Positions 1-6,481 of a DNA stretch of 12,502 bases are shown here, in pieces. The DNA is taken from assembly GCA_012512055.1 (NCBI GenBank), contig JAAZEW010000272.1, positions 1 to 12,502 of the forward strand. The letters run 5' to 3'. The DNA comes from Bacillota bacterium (GTDB lineage Bacteria; Bacillota_G; SHA-98; UBA4971). Positions within the stretch are counted from its first letter, which is position 1; each line of letters opens with the position of its first letter. The notes beneath the pieces are model-generated. The model had not been told where the DNA came from, ran no database searches, and was given only the letters and a program-made list of their open reading frames with translations. The translations under genes and the position numbers were made by a program.

Positions 1-813
1 AGCCATGTCATCTGTAAGCTTCCCTACGAGCGGGGCAGTTAGGACATAACCTATGGCAACCATTGTCACCGCCTGAGCAGCCGAAGTGGGGTTCACGCCA
101 TAGACGCTGGAGATGTACGGGACTCCCCACAGGCCTTGGAAAGCCACTTGAGAGCCGTATTTTGCAAACAGAAACCAGGCAAGCAACCAGAGCTCGCGGC
201 TGCGTATTACATCGCGGTAGGAGCCAGGATCGTCGCCTGAATCCGGGTTCGGCGCTGTGTGCGTAGATTGCCGCCTAGCGAATGCCCAGCACAGTGCGGC
301 CAGCAATACTGCCAAGACAGCCAGCCCCGCAAAGACCGGCCTCCATCCGGCAGCGACTGTCAGCCACACCAGCGGCGCAGCTCCCACCAGAGTGCCCGCA
401 TTTCCAATAGCAAGGAACAAGGCGCTATATGTGGAGAATGCCTCAGGCGGGAACGTGGAGGATATAACCTTCATACCGGGGATGAACCCGGCTGCGAGGC
501 CTACGCCCATGAGGATCCGTCCCAGGAAGGCCGGGGTAAACCCCTTGGCGCCCGCGAACATAAACGATCCCACGGCTGCGATCACCAATGCACCGGCACT
601 TACCCGTCCCGGGCCCACCTTGTCAGAAAGAAGCCCCATAGCCGGCTGCGCCAGCGCATACGCTATGAAGAAGCCCGATGACATAAAACCCAGCGCTACG
701 CTGTCAAGCCCAAGTTCCATTGCAAGGTTATCGGCGACCACCGATACTGCCACACGCTGAAGAAAAGACAAGAAATAGATCGCCGCAAACAACCCGAATC
801 CAAAAAGCCTCAT
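1..813 (-). CDS. MFS transporter, N-terminal part (runs off left edge)
   Basis: This is the first 271 residues of a major facilitator superfamily secondary transporter, an inner-membrane protein moving a small solute; the substrate cannot be read from sequence. The protein begins MRLFGFGLFAAIYFLSFLQR, followed by alternating hydrophobic helices. The MFS loop 2-3 signature is present as GLLSDKVGPGR at about residues 61-71, with GRILMGVGLAAG further on. A charged central loop (ARRQSTHTAPNPDSGDD) separates the six-helix halves, and the visible part stops inside the second half at PLVGKLTDDMA. The reading frame is open to the edge. The ATG at 813 has no clear ribosome binding site. An in-frame GTG at 912 and ATG at 933 would add 33 or 40 residues, but that extension (Cys-rich, then Ala/Arg/Asp-rich) does not look like MFS sequence, so 813 is preferred. 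A transport role is certain at family level only. Confidence 0.9.
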   Translation of the reverse strand, partial: MRLFGFGLFAAIYFLSFLQRVAVSVVADNLAMELGLDSVALGFMSSGFFIAYALAQPAMGLLSDKVGPGRVSAGALVIAAVGSFMFAGAKGFTPAFLGRILMGVGLAAGFIPGMKVISSTFPPEAFSTYSALFLAIGNAGTLVGAAPLVWLTVAAGWRPVFAGLAVLAVLLAALCWAFARRQSTHTAPNPDSGDDPGSYRDVIRSRELWLLAWFLFAKYGSQVAFQGLWGVPYISSVYGVNPTSAAQAVTMVAIGYVLTAPLVGKLTDDMA

Positions 814-1011
814 GCGATTTGAGGCACCGGTTCGGTCCGCGGAATGGGCTGCTGCGGTTCCGTCGGCCCGGCTAAGGCTGCATTGTGTGCATGCCTTATC
901 GAGATCGTTCACGTTTTGCAAAAAACAACACATCCTACCACGGTTACTTCAAAATCGTCCTGTCCTGGCAGGTCATGATTATTCACTGCCATACACAGAA
1001 GATATAGTGTC
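814..1011. other. Intergenic leader of the left MFS gene, with small inverted repeat
   Basis: No gene is supported here. A perfect 5+4+5 inverted repeat, TATAG-TGTC-CTATA, lies at 1003-1016, about 190 bases upstream of the MFS start and partly over the end of the gene remnant downstream of darG. It could be an operator for the MFS gene or chance in AT-rich DNA. I could not identify a convincing -35/-10 pair for the MFS gene. Confidence 0.3.
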
Positions 1012-1098
1012 CTATAGATAATAGCATTTAATTGCAGGGCGTGGGAGGAGACTGTCAACGCGAGGATGGTATTCATACTCATCGAGCCAAGATGTGTT
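1012..1098 (-). pseudogene. Remnant of a homologue of the 101-residue gene at 3271-3576
   Basis: A 28-codon open stretch just downstream of darG, bounded upstream by TGA (1099-1101) and ended by TAG at 1012-1014. It reads NTSWLDEYEYHPRVDSL and then diverges. The intact small gene has SMPWVDEDEYYPRINSL, so W, DE, EY, PR and SL are shared and the substitutions are conservative (V/L, I/V, N/D). At DNA level 1048-1089 matches 3451-3492 at 35 of 42 positions in the same orientation. There is no start codon and no ribosome binding site, and the homology stops after the motif, so this is a decayed fragment and not a gene. The codon-level pattern indicates that the ancestor was a divergent paralogue, not a recent copy. 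Confidence 0.7.
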
Positions 1099-1115
1099 TC
1101 ATAACCATCTCAACA

Positions 1116-2261
1116 TCACAACTGCACTGTCTTAATACCCGCAACAGTATGATTGTCAGCGCCAGACTTGACATCCAGCCATCCAAGGGATGAGAGAGTT
1201 CGAATGGTCTTGGCAACGGACTCTTCGGTAAGCGTTAACCGGCCTCGTTGTTGTTCAGTGACAGACGCAAGCACTTCTGACTCTGTAGGGGCAATATGCA
1301 GCTTATTTGCAAGATTCTGTGCAGCATAATGAGCTAACACAGCGGTTTTTGCACTAGTTATGTCCAAACGCAGAGCGAGGTCGACTACTCTCTCAATTGT
1401 CGGATCCCAGCTAACCAATGGGGTTGAGTATACCTTGAGTGACTGCGGATAGGTAGGCCCTACCCTGATCTCGATCATTCGGCCAACACGATCTTCGTAT
1501 ATGAGACCATTATTGATAAGCTTAGTTGTAATCTGTTTCAGCTCAGGCGCGAACGGGCCATACTTGCCGTTCACATATCTGAGACCGGTTGGAAGTCCCA
1601 GAACAGTTGCGAAGTATGCAATCATCTGAAACAATGTGCGTCCTACGGGTGAATGATCCGGTGATTGTCTAATCTTGTCTACGGCCAGGACAAGAGCAAC
1701 ATGGGATGGGTAGACTTGCCTAATCGAGTCCCGCTTATGACCAGGTTTTGCATCAATGAGATCGTTGTAGGACGTCGCACCATCTCTCACAAAAGAGTGT
1801 CTATCCTCATGATGAGTCATACTAAGCGGTTCGTAGAGTTCGACCGGAATTTCCAGACGTGAAAGGCGTTGGAGCAAGATTGGGCCGACTATTGTCCAGT
1901 CAAGCAAGCCTTCGCCACACCCCAACGCAGGAACAGCCAGAGACGTAATGCCCCATTCCTCGTAATGAGTCTCCAAATGGTCTAGCCCACTTATGATATC
2001 TTCCAGTCGTGACGGTGCTCGCCAATGCTTCTTTGTCGGGAAATTCAAAATCCAGGGGAGGGTTCGACTCTGATAGACATAAGGTTCTCCAAGTCGAACT
2101 TGCTTGGCAGCACAGCGCGGAACATAATCGTCATACATATCAGGGAACCGTTTCCGGTATTCCAGGGCCAGCCCTTTACCCATGATTCCTACGCAATTGA
2201 CCGCATTAACCAGCGTCTGTGCGGTTGAATTGAATAAGTCACCCTTAATAATGTGAACCAC
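1116..2261 (-). CDS. darG: DarG: macrodomain antitoxin of DarTG
   Basis: Antitoxin that removes ADP-ribose placed on DNA by DarT and also binds the toxin. The 381 residues have the usual DarG layout. An N-terminal macrodomain spans about residues 1-150, with IIKGDLF at 4-10, LVNAVNCVGIMGKGLA at 17-32 (the N19/N22 ADP-ribose-binding region), NFPTKKHW at 73-80 and the phosphate loop PALGCGEGLLDW at 111-122. After a linker, a C-terminal region from about 185 contains a helix-rich, winged-helix-like segment (NGKYGPFAPEL, KLINNGLIYE) of the type DarG uses to hold DarT. The start is GTG at 2261, preceded by GAGGGA (2272-2267) with a 5-base gap, inside the 16 bases that separate it from the darT stop, so the two are co-transcribed and translationally close. 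Length and motifs are intact, so it is probably functional. The macrodomain assignment is certain; the DarG identity follows from the darT neighbour and the C-terminal domain. Confidence 0.93.
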   Translation of the reverse strand: MVHIIKGDLFNSTAQTLVNAVNCVGIMGKGLALEYRKRFPDMYDDYVPRCAAKQVRLGEPYVYQSRTLPWILNFPTKKHWRAPSRLEDIISGLDHLETHYEEWGITSLAVPALGCGEGLLDWTIVGPILLQRLSRLEIPVELYEPLSMTHHEDRHSFVRDGATSYNDLIDAKPGHKRDSIRQVYPSHVALVLAVDKIRQSPDHSPVGRTLFQMIAYFATVLGLPTGLRYVNGKYGPFAPELKQITTKLINNGLIYEDRVGRMIEIRVGPTYPQSLKVYSTPLVSWDPTIERVVDLALRLDITSAKTAVLAHYAAQNLANKLHIAPTESEVLASVTEQQRGRLTLTEESVAKTIRTLSSLGWLDVKSGADNHTVAGIKTVQL

Positions 2262-2266
2262 TAATA

Positions 2267-2272
2267 TCCCTC
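2267..2272 (-). promoter_or_regulatory. Ribosome binding site of darG
   Basis: GAGGGA on the minus strand, 5 bases before the GTG start of darG and wholly within the darT-darG gap. It is clearly stronger than the site before darT, a ratio that favours antitoxin over toxin. Confidence 0.7.
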
Positions 2273-2277
2273 ATTCC

Positions 2278-2883
2278 TCAGCGGAAGAATAGGTTCGGAT
2301 TTACTGACAGACAACACGAGATGCCTGACTTCGCTAATTCCTGCTGTATTCTGTCACATGCCTCTCCACACGATACATAAGCTCCGATTATGAATTCGGG
2401 TGGTACTAGCCTTGGCACTAAGACTTCTGCGCACTTGACTGCCTTACGGTACAATTCTTCACTTGGGTCTGATGAACGCGTCCAGTATGGAGCGAATACT
2501 AATTCCTCGTCAATCAGGTCAAGACCTTTCGGTGCTGGAGCGAATTGAACATTCTTACTGGAGGCGTTCCTGTCAGCTATTATGACGCCTGACAAATCCA
2601 AGGTTGCAGTATCAATGCTCAGTATGCACAATTGCCTGTGCTGATCTCTTATCTTATACAACATAGGATTCCGGGCATCGAAATACAGATTGGCGTAGTA
2701 ATGTAGTGAGTATTCTTTATCAACAGTGACCTTGCTTCGTCGATCGTGAATTTCTGGCATAGCGATCGATGTATGTTCTATCTTTGAAGCCAACTTGCGA
2801 GACAAAATCCCATGTTGAGCTATTGATGTCAAGTTGTCTATGTGGGTTATGTAATGAAATTCTCTAAGGTCCTTGCGTTTCAT
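2278..2883 (-). CDS. darT: DarT: DNA ADP-ribosyltransferase toxin (DUF4433)
   Basis: Toxin that uses NAD+ to ADP-ribosylate bases in single-stranded DNA, blocking replication; known DarTG pairs act against phage. With the start at ATG 2883 the protein is 201 residues, the usual size. Family landmarks are FHYITHIDNL at 9-18 (NAD-site His14), MPEIHDRRSK at 42-51 (Arg48/49, in the place of the essential Arg of Thermus DarT), HYYANLYFDARNPMLYKI at 61-78, and CAEVLVPRLVPPE at 151-163, whose Glu153 aligns with the catalytic Glu160 of Thermus DarT. All are present, so the toxin looks active and would need the linked darG. A TTG at 2991 would add 36 residues, but these do not resemble DarT, whose homologues start shortly before the HITHIDNL motif. 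The ribosome binding site is weak (TAGG, 7 bases before ATG), which would suit low toxin output. Confidence 0.93.
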   Translation of the reverse strand: MKRKDLREFHYITHIDNLTSIAQHGILSRKLASKIEHTSIAMPEIHDRRSKVTVDKEYSLHYYANLYFDARNPMLYKIRDQHRQLCILSIDTATLDLSGVIIADRNASSKNVQFAPAPKGLDLIDEELVFAPYWTRSSDPSEELYRKAVKCAEVLVPRLVPPEFIIGAYVSCGEACDRIQQELAKSGISCCLSVNPNLFFR

Positions 2884-3270
2884 TGGAGAACCTAGCTTTC
2901 CAATAACGATAATCCCGTAAAGACCAGATGGCTGTTTTGTCCTTGACAGCTCCGGCTTGATTCTCAAGTGTGACAGACGATGGCATCGCAAGTCCCGAAC
3001 ATATGGTTCGACATATGGTGCGTGTTTCCTGCTCAGTTAATGTATGACCAAGACATGTCAACATCTTTTCAGTCCATGACATAACACGTGTCGCATGAGG
3101 ACAACAATCCTCCTTTCGAATGATTTGAGTTGGGTAACGTTTTAATTGTCCGTTTCCGACTCGATAATCGAGCAGATTGCTGAATTCAACGGGTGCACTT
3201 GAGTGCCTATACCGGGATCCCTTCTGTCATGATGAGTCTGTAGATAGGTGAAGCAAGAAGAGGGCGGGTT
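2884..3270. other. darT leader region: palindrome and unexplained open frame
   Basis: About 390 bases separate the darT start from the end of the small upstream gene. A perfect 13-base palindrome, CTCGATAATCGAG, lies at 3160-3172 and could be an operator for the darTG operon. A strong Shine-Dalgarno-like AAAGGAGG (minus strand, 3116-3109) is followed by only an 11-12 codon frame from TTG 3104 or ATG 3096. A frame of 120 codons stays open on the minus strand from 3226 to a TAG at 2864-2866, but its first ATG is at 3082, its product is not recognisable, and it overlaps the darT start by 20 bases. I do not call it a gene. I could not settle on a promoter. Confidence 0.35.
3160..3172. promoter_or_regulatory. 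13-bp perfect palindrome upstream of darT (candidate operator)
   Basis: CTCGAT-A-ATCGAG, a perfect inverted repeat about 280 bases upstream of the darT ATG and 100 bases downstream of the preceding gene. Its position and symmetry suit a dimeric regulator, and DarTG-type operons are usually tightly controlled. No second copy was seen, so the role is inferred. Confidence 0.3.
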
Positions 3271-3576
3271 TCATTTTGCAAGCTCATTAAGGGCATGTCG
3301 ATTCTTGGCTAGAATCCTCTTGCTGATGCTCTCCGCGTCATCATCGGCAGCGGTTTCTTCACCTGCAGGTTTCAAGGCCCAAAGAACCCATGACACACGA
3401 GGGAACTGCCTAACTTGAGGGACCATGTCGAATTGGCCAAACGCTGACCGGAGACTATTGATGCGAGGATAGTATTCATCCTCATCGACCCAAGGCATGG
3501 AATCAAAATCAAAGGGCTTCTCTTCTGCTTCGCGTGGGATTTCTATCGAAGGTTTTGAATTATCCCGGCGTCTCAT
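3271..3576 (-). CDS. Small protein of unknown function (101 aa)
   Basis: I do not recognise this protein. It is 101 residues, begins MRRRDNSKPS and is markedly acidic in the first half (EEKPFDFDSMPWVDEDEYYPRI at residues 18-39 is mostly acidic and aromatic). The middle is more hydrophobic (VSWVLWALKP) and the tail is charged (ISKRILAKNRHALNELAK). There is no signal peptide, membrane helix or cysteine motif. The gene is well supported by AGGAGG 5 bases before the ATG and by a good promoter just upstream. A decayed homologue of its PWVDEDEYYPRINSL core lies on the far side of darTG at 1012-1098. It is on the same strand as darTG but about 390 bases away, so it may be a separate unit. The acidic character would fit a protein inhibitor, DNA mimic or small antitoxin, but nothing proves this. 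Confidence 0.75.
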   Translation of the reverse strand: MRRRDNSKPSIEIPREAEEKPFDFDSMPWVDEDEYYPRINSLRSAFGQFDMVPQVRQFPRVSWVLWALKPAGEETAADDDAESISKRILAKNRHALNELAK

Positions 3577-3581
3577 GTCAG

Positions 3582-3587
3582 CCTCCT
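3582..3587 (-). promoter_or_regulatory. Ribosome binding site of the 101-aa gene
   Basis: A consensus AGGAGG on the minus strand, 5 bases before the ATG at 3576. It fixes the start of an otherwise unrecognised small gene. Confidence 0.75.
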
Positions 3588-3603
3588 GAGTGATCTCAAG
3601 GGA

Positions 3604-3633
3604 ATTATATGAGTATCATATGATGATTGCTAA
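3604..3633 (-). promoter_or_regulatory. Promoter of the 101-aa gene with internal palindrome
   Basis: On the minus strand a -35-like TTAGCA (3633-3628) and a consensus -10 TATAAT (3609-3604) are 18 bases apart. Transcription would begin near 3597, leaving a leader of about 20 bases that contains the AGGAGG. The perfect 10-base palindrome ATCATATGAT (3615-3624) fills the spacer, where a bound repressor would block RNA polymerase. The -35 is only partly consensus. Confidence 0.5.
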
Positions 3634-4039
3634 TGCCCGGCATAGTCAATAGTGATTTGCATGTCTCTCTTTACCAATCTTCGCTTCTCATCTACAGGTA
3701 GCATAAAAAATGGCTCTTCCCACGCGTTCATGCGGGGGGGGGGTATCCAGCCCCGCCTATAGCTCGACACTATCAACCTACCAAGGCGAGCTTATATCGC
3801 TGCAAACCGGGTTTGCAAAATATTCAGCCAATATGGGTTTTTTCAGAAGGGAATTTGCCGAACAGACACGAATCTAGGGACTAAGATTACGGTTGTCAGG
3901 TCGAAAACTGTCCTGAAGACAAATAATCAGTAGCGCTAAAAGGCCCAGCTCACAAAACTCCAAGTAGACTTGTCGCGCATTTATGTCCAAGAAGAACCAC
4001 ATGATTTCCTCCAGAAAACTTGCCAGACGTCGCTTTGTA
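3634..4039. other. Divergent intergenic region with G10 tract
   Basis: No gene is supported in these roughly 400 bases between two divergent transcripts. The striking element is an uninterrupted run of ten G at 3734-3743, followed by a CCCC run at 3751-3754. The rest is mixed in composition, without a recognisable RNA, repeat or phage site. The promoter for the plus-strand operon should be here or just downstream. Confidence 0.5.
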
Positions 4040-4066
4040 TTGCCACCGCTTACCGAGGTTTAGAAT
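4040..4066 (+). promoter_or_regulatory. Possible promoter of the two-gene operon
   Basis: TTGCCA at 4040-4045 and TAGAAT at 4061-4066 resemble -35 and -10 boxes, but the spacing is 15 bases, shorter than the ideal 17. Transcription would start near 4073, giving a leader of about 90 bases before the preferred ATG at 4164. This is the best pair I can see and is weakly supported. Confidence 0.25.
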
Positions 4067-4149
4067 AAGGGATACACCTCTCTTCTACAGCCGTAGGACT
4101 TTAGAATCGAATCTCTGCGAAACCCTTTGGATTAGGACAATGGGTGATC

Positions 4150-4156
4150 GAGGTGA
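4150..4156 (+). promoter_or_regulatory. Ribosome binding site that decides the start at 4164
   Basis: GAGGTGA ends 7 bases before ATG 4164. The same GAGGTGA motif precedes the downstream helicase start with 6-base spacing, which supports both start choices. The protein from 4164 begins directly with the membrane helix. Confidence 0.6.
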
Positions 4157-4163
4157 GCCCACA

Positions 4164-6410
4164 ATGCCTATCATGCTATATGTACTAGCCGCCTTTGCCT
4201 GCCTGTTGATTTTGACTGGGATCATGAAGAGACTTCGAGATCGTCCTTGGGAGGTTGCAGATCCTTCCCGTGGCGCCCATCACGTTTCTATTGACGTTGA
4301 ACCTGTCGAGGAAAGTGATACACAGGCCATACATAGAGATCCGAAGCCGGACACTGGCCGAGGGCCAGAAGAGGCCATCGGTGACAAACCGAGCAGCGTG
4401 GAGCTACCTGCGGTTGACATTGCTCTTGAGTTTGCGGACGAACCTGAACGAAGCGAATCTCCACCGCGTGTTCGTATTGACACCGAAAAGCGCGGCGGGT
4501 CACCAAGAGTGTTGTCAGGGAGGCTTGCCGCATCTCCAATAACCTCAGAGGGGACTGAGGCTGAGGCGGCCAGGAAAGGGCGGAGGAGCGAGGTGCTACG
4601 GCCTGAAGTAGTAACCTGGGAACACCGAGGGCGGCAATGCGTAGGCTTGGTTTTGTCCGTCTCAGAGACGTTCAGCCTATCTGATTGCTCAGCGCGCTAT
4701 GCCGGAAGTGAAGAGAAACTGGAACCTGTTGGTCATGCAGAGGCTTCACGTCTAGGATTTGCGCGAACTGATTCCAACGAGTCGCTGTGCACAATCAACA
4801 GGTTAGAGCCGGTAATCGTTCGACTGGGTGACATTACCCGCCACGTGCAACTGGACCCTAACGACTTGCTTCTCTTCAGGATCACCGGAGAAAAAGGTAG
4901 ACGTGGGCGGCGTGTTCGTTATATTTCCACAGGCAAATACGTGGCAGTATGTCCCGCCACATTTGAGGTCGCCGGTGAGGTGAGCTGGCTGAGTTGCGGT
5001 GTCAAGAATTGCCGGGCCTTTGTGATGGAGGTGGCTGAAACAGGCCAAACTCTACCAGAGATTGCGCTGCCCACAGGCGAAAGATACCAATGGAGCCGAA
5101 AGCAAGCATTTTCATTGGAAGGCACTGTGTTTCGTTCCGGTTTGGATCAGAGAGATTTCTTCCTAGGGAGCGCACCCGTGTTGGTTTCTCCGGAACCTTT
5201 CAAAGAGGGTACGACAGTGGTTGTCGGGAGCGAAGGGCCCGGTAGAAGGAGAAGGTTTCAAACCAAACTTTTCGCGAGGCCCGGTGAGATGAGACTGCAT
5301 CTGGACGACACTTGCGGAGACAACGCCGAAAACCCGTTCAAGGAGGAGACTCTTGGTTGGTTCTTTGCCCGCATTTACGAAGATGACGATATCTTAATGG
5401 ACAGCCTCGACTTCGTTCTGGTCAGGTCAATAAAGCAGATATCCTGGGAGAAAGAGACATTGTTTCCCGGACCGGAAGGCCACGAGCCACTTTATGTCAG
5501 GGTGACTCACGATAATAGTGTAACGTCGGCAGTGGACGATTTCTACACCGTTGAGCAAACGCCAAGCAGTACAGTGATAGAAATCCCGCCGGACCCTGAC
5601 TACGAGGTTCTCACCATACGCGTCAAAGAAGGCAGAAAGATTCATAAGGAACCCTGCATCTCTGTTCCCATAAACCGCCTGTGGTATGCTGTCGGCGATC
5701 AATCCAAAGAGCCTTTGTATTGGCACGACTTGCCGGTGTCTCTGTCACACGAGGATTTTCTTGCCAACAGGCGGCGCGTCATTTGGTTGAAAGCGCCTGT
5801 CAGCGCCGCCGGTAAGCCCTTTTTCGTCGGGTTTTCTGAGTCAGGGGCGAAGAGGTACACGTTGTCCCCGGCCGCAAGGAAACCTTTTGCCATTCCCCTC
5901 CGGGATTTCTATGATCAGAGCGAACTCAGGTCTAACGTCGAGGGTCCCGTGTCTATGTGGATTCGGGATAGCGATTCTGACGTCTCTCATTGTCTGGCTT
6001 TGGTTCAACCCCGTACGCCCGTGCAACAGTATAGGGCTTGCGGACGCAGCAAGAATGTACATGCTGTCGCTTACCTAACCTATCCTGGAAATGGCGCCGT
6101 GACCTGCGATGGTCTTAGAATTGCTGAGTTTCGCCTGAGACAACGGAGGCATAAAGGGCTTGACTTGATGGACACGCTCTTGGAAGATCCGCTCATAGGC
6201 AATGTGCTAAGGAGCTGTTCAGTCAGTGTTGCCACTTACGGCGGAAGAGAATCCACTGTCAGGAAATGCAAAGCAATAGCGCACAGTATTGCAAATGCCC
6301 TGAAGCAGCAGAATCCATCTTTGGCGCCAAGGCTCAAGAAGTTGGGGCTGGGAGGAGCCGTCCTCAAGAAATCCGGACAGCGAGGATCCACGAACATCGG
6401 CGAAATGTAG
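4164..6410 (+). CDS. Membrane-anchored beta-rich protein with C-terminal uS9-like domain
   Basis: There is no named family known to me. The protein is 748 residues from ATG 4164, chosen because GAGGTGA (4150-4156) lies 7 bases before it; an in-frame ATG at 4140 and TTG at 4020 are less likely. Residues about 3-20 (LYVLAAFACLLILTGI) form one membrane helix, and the positive MKRLRDR after it predicts a cytosolic body. Residues 28-145 are a charged, Pro/Glu/Ser-rich linker. Residues 146-620 are beta-rich with repeated Ig-like strand patterns (for example GKYVAVCPATFEV near 255, and LYVRVTHDN), so probably a chain of sandwich domains. Residues 627-741 resemble ribosomal protein uS9, described separately. 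The gene is followed after 80 bases by the helicase gene on the same strand, so the two probably form one operon. A likely role is membrane tether or sensor for the helicase. No catalytic site is visible. Confidence 0.85.
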   Translation: MPIMLYVLAAFACLLILTGIMKRLRDRPWEVADPSRGAHHVSIDVEPVEESDTQAIHRDPKPDTGRGPEEAIGDKPSSVELPAVDIALEFADEPERSESPPRVRIDTEKRGGSPRVLSGRLAASPITSEGTEAEAARKGRRSEVLRPEVVTWEHRGRQCVGLVLSVSETFSLSDCSARYAGSEEKLEPVGHAEASRLGFARTDSNESLCTINRLEPVIVRLGDITRHVQLDPNDLLLFRITGEKGRRGRRVRYISTGKYVAVCPATFEVAGEVSWLSCGVKNCRAFVMEVAETGQTLPEIALPTGERYQWSRKQAFSLEGTVFRSGLDQRDFFLGSAPVLVSPEPFKEGTTVVVGSEGPGRRRRFQTKLFARPGEMRLHLDDTCGDNAENPFKEETLGWFFARIYEDDDILMDSLDFVLVRSIKQISWEKETLFPGPEGHEPLYVRVTHDNSVTSAVDDFYTVEQTPSSTVIEIPPDPDYEVLTIRVKEGRKIHKEPCISVPINRLWYAVGDQSKEPLYWHDLPVSLSHEDFLANRRRVIWLKAPVSAAGKPFFVGFSESGAKRYTLSPAARKPFAIPLRDFYDQSELRSNVEGPVSMWIRDSDSDVSHCLALVQPRTPVQQYRACGRSKNVHAVAYLTYPGNGAVTCDGLRIAEFRLRQRRHKGLDLMDTLLEDPLIGNVLRSCSVSVATYGGRESTVRKCKAIAHSIANALKQQNPSLAPRLKKLGLGGAVLKKSGQRGSTNIGEM
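6042..6386 (+). other. uS9-like domain at the C-terminus of the anchored protein
   Basis: Residues 627-741 of the preceding protein follow the order of conserved blocks of ribosomal protein uS9 (RpsI). GRSK (627-630) matches uS9 GRRK and PGNG (641-644) matches uS9 PGNG. There follows a DPL in the place of QPL, then VSVATYGG before a helix containing AIAHSIANAL (704-713), matching uS9 VKGGG...AIRHGITRAL. NPSLAPRLKKLGL (717-729) matches the uS9 helix D-x-x-L-R-x-x-L-R-K-A-G, and LKKSGQRG stands in the place of ERKKxGxxKAR. The length is also close to uS9 (about 115 against 125-130). Missing are the RDxRxVE turn and the basic C-terminal tail that in the ribosome reaches the P-site tRNA. The match is by eye only. 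The uS9 fold is of the S5D2 type, so a remote S5D2 relative is the alternative. Confidence 0.65.
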
Positions 6411-6454
6411 GAGGGAAGGGTTCAAGCCCTCTTTTAGGGTCCAAATGCGGGGTC

Positions 6455-6481
6455 CTTCACACATGTATGTTGCGTGTGAGG
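6455..6481 (+). promoter_or_regulatory. Hairpin covering the helicase ribosome binding site
   Basis: CTTCACAC (6455-6462) can pair with GTGTGAGG (6474-6481) in an 8-bp stem with one G-U pair and an 11-base loop. The GAGG at its 3' side is the first part of GAGGTGA, the Shine-Dalgarno sequence 6 bases before the TTG start at 6491. When folded it would hide the site and reduce helicase translation. Earlier in the 80-base gap a short AGGG-TTCAAG-CCCT hairpin followed by CTTTT (about 6417-6434) could be a weak terminator or attenuator. Function is inferred from pairing alone. Confidence 0.4.

Noticed and set aside
257..760. 167-codon plus-strand open frame at the left end
   Set aside because: It lies antisense to the MFS gene, whose minus-strand frame is open to the edge and has clear membrane helices and MFS motifs. 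The plus-strand product is low in recognisable structure.
2884..2991. 36-residue extension of DarT from TTG 2991
   Set aside because: The extension has no DarT-like sequence, and the conserved toxin begins a few residues after ATG 2883, as in characterised DarT.
4020..4163. Longer N-terminus for the anchored protein from TTG 4020 or ATG 4140
   Set aside because: GAGGTGA sits 7 bases before ATG 4164 and the membrane helix begins right there. The extra residues look like untranslated leader. ATG 4140 has only a weak AGGA and stays a minor alternative.
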